Shown: piece by piece, positions 1-6,386 of the stretch | Layout: the number at the start of each line of letters is the position of its first letter | Position numbering within the stretch: the stretch's first letter is position 1 | Assembly (NCBI GenBank): GCA_036679405.1 | Contig: JAVBVZ010000035.1 | Location: 1 to 16,181, forward strand | Source of the DNA: JAEYKI01 sp036679405 | Lineage (GTDB): Bacteria > Bacillota > Clostridia > Christensenellales > Christensenellaceae | Reading direction: 5' to 3' | DNA: 16,181 bases | The notes under the pieces: generated by a model | What the model saw: the letters and a program-made list of their open reading frames with translations, nothing else | What the model was told of the DNA's origin: nothing | Databases searched by the model: none | Made by a program: the position numbers and the translations under genes

Positions 1-53
1 TGGACGGAAGCGGCTCTCAGACAGGCCGCGGCTATGCAAGAAGCCAGAACTAA
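1..53 (+). CDS. C-terminal tail of an unidentified plus-strand gene (partial)
   Basis: Reading from base 3 gives a glycine-rich tail, DGSGSQTGRGYARSQN, ending in TAA at 51-53. Sixteen bases later a strong plus-strand terminator begins (69-113), so some plus-strand gene should end here. Of the three plus frames, frame 3 stops just before the hairpin. Frame 1 stops inside the hairpin loop at 85-87, and frame 2 reads through. A Gly/Arg/Ser/Gln-rich tail is plausible for a real protein end, but sixteen residues give no family. The gene starts outside the window and converges on the thioredoxin gene. The choice of frame is an inference from stop position and composition. Confidence 0.35.
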   Translation, partial: DGSGSQTGRGYARSQN

Positions 54-68
54 AAAGCTCCCCCTCCG

Positions 69-113
69 ATTTCCCCGAAAACTTTAACATGGTTTTTGGG
101 GAAATCTTTTTTT
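69..113 (+). terminator. Plus-strand intrinsic terminator
   Basis: A 14-bp stem pairs 69-82 with 92-105 around a 9-base loop, followed by a T-run at 107-113. The one non-Watson-Crick pair (G77 with T97) is a G-U wobble when read as plus-strand RNA, which supports plus-strand use. It should end the gene whose tail is at 1-53. Confidence 0.8.
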
Positions 114-187
114 GCTTACAAAACCGTTTTTTCAAAGTCCAAATCCTCATTCCGGAGGTATGCAAATTCCCAAAAACCCCTGCAACA

Positions 188-218
188 AAAACAGGAGGCT
201 TTTTAAACCTCCTGTTTT
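188..218 (-). terminator. Intrinsic terminator of the thioredoxin gene
   Basis: A perfect 11-bp inverted repeat pairs 188-198 with 208-218, with core arms ACAGGAGG and CCTCCTGT. On the minus strand the 3' arm ends in a U-rich stretch. It lies about 70 bases past the thioredoxin stop. The A/T tails on both sides would let it work in either direction. Confidence 0.75.
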
Positions 219-289
219 ATTTGTCTGGGTGTTTTTATTATCATGGTATGGTAAGCGTATATGCAGCCTATCATCTCCTTTTGGAAATA

Positions 290-595
290 TTATTTGAGCA
301 AATTCAAGATTGCCTGCTTGGGCATCGCACCGATAGCCTTGTTTACAATCTTTCCGTCTTTCATGACAACAAGCGTTGGAATGCTCATTACGCCAAACTG
401 CTGTGCCAGTTCGGGCTGGTAATCAACATTGACCTTGCCTACCTTCACACCAGGTTGTTCGTTTCCGATTTCCTCCAGCACCGGGGAAACCATCCGGCAA
501 GGGCCGCACCATTCCGCCCAAAAATCAAGCAGAACGGGTACATTTGAATCTAACACCTCTGATTTGAAATTGTTTTTTGTAATCTGTACTGACAT
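290..595 (-). CDS. trxA: Thioredoxin
   Basis: A 101-residue thioredoxin, close to the usual length of about 105. The active site WCGPC is at residues 29-33, preceded by the FWAEW signature, and the cis-proline that faces the active site is Pro73 in SIPT. It is a cytosolic dithiol oxidoreductase that keeps protein disulfides reduced and feeds electrons to enzymes such as ribonucleotide reductase and peroxiredoxins. The ATG at 593-595 is chosen because an AAAGGGG site lies about 8-14 bases upstream. The gene stands alone, with its own terminator (188-218) and a probable -10 box (621-626). No thioredoxin reductase gene is next to it. The family call is secure. The symbol trxA is used generically, since clostridia often have several thioredoxins. 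Confidence 0.95.
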   Translation of the reverse strand: MSVQITKNNFKSEVLDSNVPVLLDFWAEWCGPCRMVSPVLEEIGNEQPGVKVGKVNVDYQPELAQQFGVMSIPTLVVMKDGKIVNKAIGAMPKQAILNLLK

Positions 596-620
596 ATCAT
601 CTACCCCTTTCTTTTATTTT

Positions 621-626
621 ATTATA
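621..626 (-). promoter_or_regulatory. Probable -10 box of the thioredoxin promoter
   Basis: On the minus strand this reads TATAAT, a perfect sigma-A -10 hexamer, 25 bases before the thioredoxin start codon. No good -35 hexamer is found at 16-18 bases. A TTGTTA lies too far upstream, at 23 bases. Either the promoter relies on its -10 region or it is weak. Confidence 0.5.
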
Positions 627-741
627 CTGTCTAAAGATTGTTTGTTCTGTAACAAAGTCACATATATTAAAAAATGCCGCGCCGATCGATTTGCCGTGAT
701 TTTTGCAGTTGCAAAAAAAAGCTTCTTTTCCACAGGGCAGC

Positions 742-770
742 AAAAAAGCGCCCGGAAACGGACGCTTTTT
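742..770 (-). terminator. Intrinsic terminator of the sigma/anti-sigma unit
   Basis: A 12-bp stem pairs 743-754 with 759-770 around a 4-base loop, 17 bases past the anti-sigma stop. The single mismatch on the plus strand (C751/A762) becomes a G-U wobble in minus-strand RNA. The U-run follows on the minus strand (CGCTTTTTT). Confidence 0.8.
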
Positions 771-786
771 CCAAGAGAGGAGAGAG

Positions 787-1938
787 CTACTGATTGCCTT
801 TTTGCTGGCCGCCGGTATCCTGGCCTCCGGCTTGCCCTCCCTGCTGTGTTTCGTTTTGAGATTCCACTTCTTCCTCCGCTTCATCAGAGGTGGAGGAACC
901 GCTGTTTGCCTGCTCCTGTTGGGCTGCTTCGCCTTCATTTTGGTTTTGCACTGCACTCCCCGTAGGTTCACAGGAAGCTTGCGTTTCATCCTGGGTCCTG
1001 ATCCTGTCCTGCTGCTGTGTTTGCGTTCCACTCTGTTCTTCTTCGGATGTCTCAGAGGCCTGCGCAGAGGACTGCGTATTGTTTTGCTCCTGCTGGCGCG
1101 TTTGTTCTTCGTTTTGCTGTCCCTCTTCCGGTTGCTCTATTCTTTCCTGCTGCCTGATCTGCACCGCTATCTGCTGCATACTTTGGATGGTCTGAGCAAA
1201 TTCGGCCGCCGCTTCGTTCGTTCCGTCTAAAGCTCCGGCCCGGAGCATGATCTGCGTCATGGTTTGATTTTTCAGAGAATCAAGATCCAGCGAAGGATCC
1301 ATAGCCTGAAGGGCGAGCATCAGCTTATATTTACCCGCAGAAACGCCCATCTCCTGGGCCCGGGTCCGAAGGCCGAGATCTGCCGTATCGCCATACAGGA
1401 TAGCCAGGGCATTTTGCTGCTGCAGGGCTTCCCCTACTCCCAAGGCGCTTTGAGCGCCCAATTCTTCCGCCTGCTCCCCGCTGTCGGACTGTACGCTTAA
1501 AACGACCACCGTGCTCCCGTCTTCTGAAATATAATCCTGCTGACAGGCCTGCACGACCAACAGACGTACGGCTTCCTGCGCCGACATGTTATGGAGATCC
1601 AAATTTTCGATCAGATCAGCGCCATCCTGATTGATTCCATGGGCACGTACAACCTTTTGGAATGCGTTGATGCCGAGTTCCACACTGGGATTGATATCCA
1701 GGCTTAAATAGTCTACCGGTGTTTCATAATAGGCGTAGGCTGCTCCGCCGACAACCAGGAAAGCGGCCAGCGCGGCCAAAGATGCCGCCATCGCTTTTGT
1801 ACCCGAGCGTTTGCGTCTCATACTTCTTTTTTGATCCGGTACAACTTGCCTTAGAACTTGAGCCACTGTCTTTTTTGTATTTTCTTTGATTTCCGGATTT
1901 GTGTGAACCCGGTCCATATACTCTTTAAAATTTTCCAT
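787..1938 (-). CDS. RsgI-like single-pass anti-sigma factor
   Basis: Numbering here is from a GTG codon at 1939-1941, one codon upstream of the preferred ATG (1936-1938). Residues 1-47 are a charged cytoplasmic segment that should bind the sigma factor. Residues 48-70 form one membrane helix. Residues 71-150 match the extracytoplasmic middle domain of RsgI proteins, including the hallmark YLSLDINPSVELG around residues 79-90. In that family the Asn-Pro bond (here Asn84-Pro85) is reported to self-cleave, which prepares the protein for regulated membrane proteolysis and sigma release. Residues 150-260 are helical. Residues 261-384 are a low-complexity Q/E/G/S/T tail with no recognisable carbohydrate-binding module, unlike cellulolytic clostridial RsgI proteins. 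The sigma gene's stop overlaps this start as TGATG, with a poor ribosome site, so translation is probably coupled. The partner is ECF-like, not SigI itself, so no symbol is given. Confidence 0.82.
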   Translation of the reverse strand: MENFKEYMDRVHTNPEIKENTKKTVAQVLRQVVPDQKRSMRRKRSGTKAMAASLAALAAFLVVGGAAYAYYETPVDYLSLDINPSVELGINAFQKVVRAHGINQDGADLIENLDLHNMSAQEAVRLLVVQACQQDYISEDGSTVVVLSVQSDSGEQAEELGAQSALGVGEALQQQNALAILYGDTADLGLRTRAQEMGVSAGKYKLMLALQAMDPSLDLDSLKNQTMTQIMLRAGALDGTNEAAAEFAQTIQSMQQIAVQIRQQERIEQPEEGQQNEEQTRQQEQNNTQSSAQASETSEEEQSGTQTQQQDRIRTQDETQASCEPTGSAVQNQNEGEAAQQEQANSGSSTSDEAEEEVESQNETQQGGQAGGQDTGGQQKGNQ

Positions 1939-2474
1939 CACAGGATATCGCCCACTTTCTTTTTGAGTCTCATCCTTGCCCGGCGAAGCCGGGAGTAAAC
2001 CGTATTTATGTTTTTTTCCAGGAGCGGCGCAATTTCCGGTACAGAGTACCCTTCGTAATAATGCAGGTAAATGAGCTGCCGGTCTAAAAGCGGCAACGCA
2101 AGGACGGCCTGCATCACTTCACCTTCCTGTGGCGTTTGGCAGGGTATCTCCATTTCTTCTATGCTGACAACATTCTTCCGCCAGAAGTTTTTTACCATGT
2201 CTTTGCACCGATTGAACGCAACCCTGCAAAGCCAGGCTTTCTGGTGCGATTCGCCGCTCAGCGAGTCTGCATTCAAAAAAAACTGTAAAAACACTTCCTG
2301 CATGACGTCTTCCACATCCGCCGGATTTTTCAAATAAAGCGTGCAGATGCGCCTGAGCATATCTGCATATTTTTCCACCACTGCGGAAACGGAAGCGTCC
2401 AATTCTGTTTGCTGATCCAAACGCTGCTCCTCCTGTTCACTATAAATACGATCGACCGGGGTCAATCCGTTCAT
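1938..2474 (-). CDS. ECF-type RNA polymerase sigma factor
   Basis: A 178-residue two-domain sigma-70 family protein. Region 2 spans about residues 32-98 and includes DVEDVMQEVF (53-62), the -10 recognition and core-binding helix. Region 4 spans about 123-172, with a helix-turn-helix around SVPEIAPLLEKNINTVYSRLRRAR. Regions 1 and 3 are absent, as in ECF sigma factors. It should direct polymerase to a small regulon and be held at the membrane by the RsgI-like protein encoded next. Start choice is uncertain. The ATG at 2474 has only A-rich sequence upstream, whereas a TTG at 2418-2420 lies 6 bases after a perfect AGGAGGAG. The TTG start would remove 18 residues and leave about a dozen residues before region 2, a typical ECF length. 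The gene has no visible ECF-type promoter of its own. Confidence 0.9.
   Translation of the reverse strand: MNGLTPVDRIYSEQEEQRLDQQTELDASVSAVVEKYADMLRRICTLYLKNPADVEDVMQEVFLQFFLNADSLSGESHQKAWLCRVAFNRCKDMVKNFWRKNVVSIEEMEIPCQTPQEGEVMQAVLALPLLDRQLIYLHYYEGYSVPEIAPLLEKNINTVYSRLRRARMRLKKKVGDIL
2427..2434 (-). promoter_or_regulatory. Internal ribosome binding site suggesting a downstream TTG start for the sigma gene
   Basis: The minus strand reads AGGAGGAG, followed after 6 bases by TTG (2418-2420) in the sigma reading frame. The annotated ATG 54 bases upstream has no Shine-Dalgarno sequence. The motif encodes Gln-Glu-Glu in the longer form, so it could also be coincidental coding sequence. Confidence 0.45.
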
Positions 2475-2509
2475 TTTTTTTAAGCTTTTTAAATTTTTTT
2501 GGGTCTTTT

Positions 2510-2541
2510 CAAAAAGAACAAAGGGGGATGCCCCCCTTTGT
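2510..2541 (-). terminator. Intrinsic terminator after the repeat-protein gene
   Basis: A perfect 10-bp stem pairs 2518-2527 with 2532-2541 around a 4-base loop, with arms ACAAAGGGGG and CCCCCTTTGT. It lies 7 bases past the stop at 2549. A TCTTTTT tract follows on the minus strand. It separates the iron-sulfur gene pair from the sigma gene, leaving about 40 bases for a sigma promoter. Confidence 0.85.
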
Positions 2542-2548
2542 TTTCCTT

Positions 2549-3307
2549 TTATTCTGCCAGCGCATTCAACCGGTCTTTGATTTCAGAAAAAGTAAGCCCC
2601 TGCGCGATGCAGTAATCCTTAACAGTTTGGTTGGTGGGCGGAAGTGGATTCCCTATAATATTTTCTATATCTTCCTTTGCAATTCCTGCATCCAGCAGCC
2701 CTCCAAACGTAGTGGAACCGTTCACCAGCGCATCTTCGTTTTCTCCGTCCCCGCTCCCGTCTTTTAGCGGGCTGGCGGTAGGCGAAGGCTGGGACGTCTC
2801 TCCCGTGTTCTCGGACGGCGCCGGGCTTTCACTTTCCTGCACTCCGACCGTATGGAAAGCGATATAGGCCTTCTGTTCTTCCGTAAGCGCCGGGTTGTCC
2901 CTCAGCAGCACTTCTGCTGCCGTCTGGGGCAGAAAGGCATCCTCCAAAGTGATGGGCAGGTTTTTATATAATCCCACAAACACCTGCATGGATTCGTTGC
3001 CGACCCCTGACTCTTCACCATAAATGCCTTCCAGATCTTTGGATTTCATGCCGCTTGTGCCCTCCGGGACCCCAAAAGCTTCATACAACACTTGTAAATC
3101 GATTTTGAACAGGCCGGATATATCTTCAAAAGTATATGAGCCCCGAATGTCCGCCGGATTATATTCTCCCGCATAGTCGCCGCCTGTATACACCGCCGGC
3201 TGCTTATCCGTTTCTGTAGACCATACGCCCACAGCCATTGCAAGTGCGATTCCTCCGAAAAGAATAACCGGCACCAAAATCGCCAAAAGTTTTAATCTGA
3301 TCTTCAT
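2549..3307 (-). CDS. Membrane-anchored extracytoplasmic protein with two similar repeats, partner of the NapH-like protein
   Basis: 252 residues. An N-terminal membrane anchor (about 7-27) is followed by an extracytoplasmic region. Two related segments are visible. Segment 54-118 starts IRGSYTFEDI, continues with FGVPEG and then KDLEGIYG. Segment 195-250 starts VNGSTTFGGL, continues with IGNPLPP and then VKDYCIAQGL. Both share the order G-S-x-T-F, a helix, a G-x-P turn and a K-D helix, suggesting a duplicated small helical domain. Residues 155-192 are a Ser/Pro/Gly/Glu linker. No cofactor motif is visible, and Cys233 is the only cysteine. The start overlaps the stop of the NapH-like gene by four bases (ATGA), so the two are co-translated and probably form one membrane complex. 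I do not recognise a named family, and the pairing role is inferred. Confidence 0.8.
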   Translation of the reverse strand: MKIRLKLLAILVPVILFGGIALAMAVGVWSTETDKQPAVYTGGDYAGEYNPADIRGSYTFEDISGLFKIDLQVLYEAFGVPEGTSGMKSKDLEGIYGEESGVGNESMQVFVGLYKNLPITLEDAFLPQTAAEVLLRDNPALTEEQKAYIAFHTVGVQESESPAPSENTGETSQPSPTASPLKDGSGDGENEDALVNGSTTFGGLLDAGIAKEDIENIIGNPLPPTNQTVKDYCIAQGLTFSEIKDRLNALAE

Positions 3308-4173
3308 ACGGACGCCTCCTTCGCTTCTCCATTCAACCCATCTTCCCTGTATCCGCCTGTTTGCATTTCTACCGTTCCCTGAACCGGGCAGCTCTTTTCA
3401 GACGTGCATTCAAGACAACTGATGCACTGCATATCCCTAACCGTTTCCTTGTGCGCCACATCAATATTCATTGGACAACTGGCGCTGCACTTTCCACAGG
3501 CGATACATGTACTTGTATTCCGCCTAATCTTAAAGATCCTGAATTTATTGAACACTCCCAAAAGCGCGCCATACGGACAAGCGTATTTACACCACGGACG
3601 TCCTATGAAAAGCGAGCCCCCTACCGTTGCGACCAGGATAATGATGGAGGGCAAAGCTGCCTCGGCCGTCCAGAAATTATACAGCGCGTAATATGGGTCC
3701 GCATTCGCAAACAGCAATGTGCCGGACATGGCCGTTACATAAACCACCCACCCAAGTACAGCAAAACGCGCATAGCGAAGAACGCGGTCCAGCTTTTGGG
3801 GGACAAAGCGGTTATAACGTTTTTTGAAAATCTTTTTCCCTATTTTGCCCGTCCATTCCTGCAAAGACCCCAGCGGGCAGACCCATCCGCAGAAAACCGG
3901 CCCAAACAATACCGCCATACCAAATATGATACCCATCAATATAACCGAAGACATATGAATCTTCTGAATAAAAACGCCCAGCGTGGAAAGATTGTACAGC
4001 GTAACCACCCCGCCGAACGGACACAGCGCATGCAGAGATGCGTCCGATACAAACGGCAGTCCCGCTCCGGCTTCCGCCGCCGCTTTATTGATTGCAATTA
4101 TGCCGATCAGTGCAAAAAAGAATATTTGCACATACAGGCGTATCTTTCTTTTTTTTCTGGCTCTCAAATCCAT
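3304..4173 (-). CDS. NapH/NosR-like membrane iron-sulfur (ferredoxin-type) protein
   Basis: A 289-residue polytopic membrane protein with hydrophobic segments near 12-28, 60-92, 135-155 and 173-191. Cysteine motifs come in the order usual for the NapH/NosR/CcoG-like group: HALCPFGG (48-55), CGWVCPLG (95-102) and CKYACPYG (195-202). Two cytoplasmic [4Fe-4S] ferredoxin motifs follow, CIACGKCSASCP (223-234) and CISCLECTSEKSCP (250-263). Such proteins pass electrons across or along the membrane, for example from quinols toward extracytoplasmic reductases. No nitrate, nitrous-oxide or other terminal reductase gene is present here, so the acceptor is unknown. The ATG at 4171-4173 has a strong AAAGGAGG site upstream. 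The gene leads a two-gene unit with the repeat protein and lies 57 bases past the DUF2202 gene, after a terminator, so expression by read-through or from a weak local promoter is possible. Confidence 0.88.
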   Translation of the reverse strand: MDLRARKKRKIRLYVQIFFFALIGIIAINKAAAEAGAGLPFVSDASLHALCPFGGVVTLYNLSTLGVFIQKIHMSSVILMGIIFGMAVLFGPVFCGWVCPLGSLQEWTGKIGKKIFKKRYNRFVPQKLDRVLRYARFAVLGWVVYVTAMSGTLLFANADPYYALYNFWTAEAALPSIIILVATVGGSLFIGRPWCKYACPYGALLGVFNKFRIFKIRRNTSTCIACGKCSASCPMNIDVAHKETVRDMQCISCLECTSEKSCPVQGTVEMQTGGYREDGLNGEAKEASV

Positions 4174-4217
4174 AACCCCATCCTCCTTTATTTATAAAAC
4201 CTATCCCTGCGGCCTCC

Positions 4218-4246
4218 AAAAAAAGCCGCCTTATGAGGCGGCTTTT
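4218..4246 (-). terminator. Intrinsic terminator overlapping the end of the DUF2202 gene
   Basis: A 10-bp stem, AAAGCCGCC-type arms at 4221-4230 and 4237-4246, encloses a loop containing the TAA stop codon (4231-4233). Seven U residues follow on the minus strand. The 5' arm encodes the last codons (Gly-Lys-Ala-Ala), so the terminator begins inside the coding sequence. Confidence 0.85.
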
Positions 4247-4914
4247 CCGCTGCCGTCGCGCAGTCCGCTGCCCGAGCCGTTTCCGGCTCCCTGCCCCTGG
4301 CCCCCGCCGCTGCCCGCATTACCGGACAGAGCATTTTCAAAAGCTGAAAGATGGCTCTTTGAAGCGGACATCAGATTTTCAAAAACCGCCTGTACATCTG
4401 CAGGAAGCGCCTCTGCAAGAAAGGCTTCATACATGGAGATGTTGGCAATTTCCGCATCTACGCCAACCTGGTATGCTTCCTGCAAAGACGCCGGAAGTAC
4501 GATACGGGACGCCGCGTCATCAACCGGCACATCAAACCCGTTCGCGTCAAACAATGGCAAAAGCTGGCTGATATGGGACTCTTCCGCCTTGATAATATTT
4601 GAGAAAGGGGCAACGTCTCCGTATTCAGCTAAAATAGCGTCATATTCTGCATATGCCATATATTCGTCCTGGATCGCATAAGTCAGCATTTCTTCAAGCG
4701 TCAGATTCTCATTTTGAGCCGCGCCGGCCGAACCGTATTCCTCTGTTCCCGCTTCTTTGGCATCCGTATCCTGAACCGTTTCCGCTTCCCCGGACTGCAC
4801 CGAAACCGCCTCTTTTGGGGTTTCGCTAACCGCCGCGGTGCTGCTGCAGGCAAACACGCTGAACATCAGAAGCGCGGAGATTGATAATACTATGATTTTT
4901 TTCATATTTTTCAT
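4231..4914 (-). CDS. DUF2202 ferritin-like lipoprotein
   Basis: 227 residues. A lipoprotein signal peptide ends near Cys23 (context SVFAC), followed by a Ser/Glu/Thr-rich linker to about residue 70. The ferritin-like DUF2202 domain (about 74-205) has four helices. Helix 1 carries EEMLTYAIQDEYMAYAEY, helix 2 KAEESHISQLLPLF with an ExxH-type metal motif, helix 3 GVDAEIANISMYEAFL, and helix 4 SASKSHLSAFENAL. The pattern suggests a diiron or other metal-binding four-helix bundle on the outside of the membrane. The biochemical role of DUF2202 is unsettled. The tail is Gly/Ser/Gln-rich. Start choice: the ATG at 4914 directly abuts AAGAAG, so ATG 4903-4905 (third codon after, giving MKKIIVLS) may be used instead. 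It has its own candidate promoter (4943-4970) and terminator. It sits upstream of the iron-sulfur pair, suggesting a shared redox or metal task (inference). Confidence 0.85.
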   Translation of the reverse strand: MKNMKKIIVLSISALLMFSVFACSSTAAVSETPKEAVSVQSGEAETVQDTDAKEAGTEEYGSAGAAQNENLTLEEMLTYAIQDEYMAYAEYDAILAEYGDVAPFSNIIKAEESHISQLLPLFDANGFDVPVDDAASRIVLPASLQEAYQVGVDAEIANISMYEAFLAEALPADVQAVFENLMSASKSHLSAFENALSGNAGSGGGQGQGAGNGSGSGLRDGSGKAAS

Positions 4915-4942
4915 CTTCTTTCATATAAAAAGTTTCTTGATA

Positions 4943-4970
4943 GGTATAAGATAACCAAAGGATATGGCAA
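4943..4970 (-). promoter_or_regulatory. Candidate promoter of the DUF2202 gene
   Basis: On the minus strand TTGCCA (4965-4970) and TATACC (4943-4948) are separated by 16 bases, giving 4 of 6 matches to each sigma-A hexamer. They lie about 30 bases before the start codon and downstream of the preceding terminator. Confidence 0.4.
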
Positions 4971-5040
4971 AACTGTGTTTTTATTTTGATAAAACAAATG
5001 AATCCCCCTAAGTTTTCTTCTTAAAATGATTGGCCACCGC

Positions 5041-5087
5041 AAAACAAAAAGAACGCCGCAACGCCAAAGAAGTGCGCCGGCGTTCTT
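5041..5087 (-). terminator. Intrinsic terminator of the YibE/F gene
   Basis: A 10-bp stem pairs AAGAACGCCG (5049-5058) with CGGCGTTCTT (5078-5087) around a 19-base loop. A TTTTTGTTTTG tract follows on the minus strand. It starts about 25 bases past the stop codon. Confidence 0.75.
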
Positions 5088-5112
5088 CCGATATTTGGAT
5101 AGGACCCTGTGT

Positions 5113-6276
5113 TTATTTTTTTTGTAAATTCAAGATTTCCCGTAAATGTCCGCCTTTGGCAAGCAATATCCCGCTGGCCACCGCTGTAAGGGGCGCAACC
5201 GCTACCAGGCCGAAACTCCCCACAATTGTGTGAACGATTTCCGCAGCGACATACTTATAATTGAAAATAGCATATATAGGCGTTCCCTGCGCCATAAAAA
5301 CCATAATAAGCGCTATAAAGCCGCCCGAATACGCCAGCAGGAGCGTGGTGGTGATGGTTCCCATCACAGCCCTTCCCACCGTGAATCCGGATTTAATGGC
5401 TTCCCGCACACTGATATCCGGTTTTTTGGCCACCACTTCGCTCACGGCTGAAGTGATATCCACAGCCACATCCATAACTGCTCCGGACGACCCGATAAAA
5501 ATACTTGCCATAAATATCTCGGTCAGATTAAGGTACTGGTAACCGCTGTACAACAGGCTTTCCGAATATTGCATAACTGCGCCGTGTATTTTAAACAAAT
5601 CCGTAAATATGATGCCCAGCACACAAGTGACTATCATGCCCGTTATACAGCCCGTGATGGCGGATAAAAACCTCCGGTCGAACCCGTATACCAAAGATAT
5701 AATAATAAAGGTCATCAGCGCGGTCAGGGCAAGACCCGTGTAAATGGGATTGGCTCCATTCAAATACAAGGGTACCAGCAGTTTCCAGATCACGAGGATT
5801 GTGACCCCGAAAGACAAGACGGCCCGAATGCCCGTCCTGCCCGCAAACAAAACCAGAAATCCCACAAATATCGCGGCCAGGACCACTTCCCAGGCGATCC
5901 GGTAGTGGTCGATCATGGTGACGGAAAGTATCTCGCTGTCCGAGTAATTGATGACCACCATGGCGGTATCGCCCGGTTCAAAAAATTTGTCGTTTTCCAG
6001 CGACCCGTTCATCATATTGACGCCCTGCGCACTTTGTCCTTCAAATTTCCCTTCCATAAACAGCAGCGTGCAGCGCTGTTCACCCGAGCGTACCAGCCCG
6101 GTGTCTATGATGGCGCTGTTATCCGTTTCAAGGACACGGGCGCGGCAATGTTCCGCCCCCTGATAAATGACCGCGTCTTCAAACCCGGTGGGAAGGAACA
6201 GCAATGTGACGATTAAAACGGCCGATACCAGCACGGGCGCAAAATACCTCATTTTTTCTTTTGAAATCTTTTTCAT
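5113..6276 (-). CDS. YibE/F family membrane protein
   Basis: 387 residues from ATG 6274-6276, chosen over an in-frame start 87 bases upstream. GAAAGG lies 6 bases before it, and MKKISKEKMRYF begins a normal positively charged signal-anchor. Residues 12-29 form the first membrane helix. Residues 40-125 form an extracytoplasmic beta-rich domain. From about 130 on there are seven or so membrane helices. The segment IGSSGAVMDVAVDITSAVSEV (261-281) matches the most conserved part of YibE/F proteins, with the GAxMDVAxDI pattern. The family is widespread in Bacillota and actinobacteria as an integral membrane protein of unproven function, possibly a transporter. It follows the alkaline phosphatase gene by 110 bases containing a hairpin, so partial co-expression with phosphate-controlled transcription is possible. 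Confidence 0.88.
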   Translation of the reverse strand: MKKISKEKMRYFAPVLVSAVLIVTLLFLPTGFEDAVIYQGAEHCRARVLETDNSAIIDTGLVRSGEQRCTLLFMEGKFEGQSAQGVNMMNGSLENDKFFEPGDTAMVVINYSDSEILSVTMIDHYRIAWEVVLAAIFVGFLVLFAGRTGIRAVLSFGVTILVIWKLLVPLYLNGANPIYTGLALTALMTFIIISLVYGFDRRFLSAITGCITGMIVTCVLGIIFTDLFKIHGAVMQYSESLLYSGYQYLNLTEIFMASIFIGSSGAVMDVAVDITSAVSEVVAKKPDISVREAIKSGFTVGRAVMGTITTTLLLAYSGGFIALIMVFMAQGTPIYAIFNYKYVAAEIVHTIVGSFGLVAVAPLTAVASGILLAKGGHLREILNLQKK

Positions 6277-6324
6277 GCAAAACCTTTCTTTGACTACGCT
6301 TAAATTCCCGAAAACCCCATGAAA

Positions 6325-6360
6325 CAAAAGATACAACCGGAAGGGCGGCTGCATCTTTTG
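6325..6360 (-). terminator. Hairpin between alkaline phosphatase and YibE/F genes, probable terminator or attenuator
   Basis: A 15-bp stem pairs 6325-6339 with 6346-6360 around a 6-base loop. The two mismatches on the plus strand are both A/C, which become G-U wobbles in minus-strand RNA, so the stem is fully paired only in the transcript of the neighbouring genes. A moderate U-rich tail (TCTTTTGTTTC) suggests incomplete termination. Confidence 0.6.
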
Positions 6361-6386
6361 CATTTGAGTATGGTTTGGGGGAAATT

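Noticed and set aside
703..1230. Plus-strand frame with long hydrophobic Leu/Phe runs that could look like a membrane protein
   Set aside because: The Leu/Phe richness is the antisense of CAG/GAA repeats that encode the Q/E-rich tail of the anti-sigma factor.
3361..4197. A 278-codon open frame on the plus strand opposite the NapH-like gene
   Set aside because: It is rich in Arg, His, Thr and Cys with no domain sense, and fully overlaps a gene with clear iron-sulfur motifs and a strong ribosome site on the other strand.
4174..4217. Possible promoter TTGGAG-17-TATAAA before the NapH-like gene
   Set aside because: The -35 is poor and the predicted start would fall within the ribosome site, leaving almost no leader.
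4231..4914. Loss of a metal ligand in helix 4 of the DUF2202 protein (SKSH instead of an ExxH)
   Set aside because: As far as I recall, family members vary at this position, so absence of Glu cannot be called a defect without an alignment.
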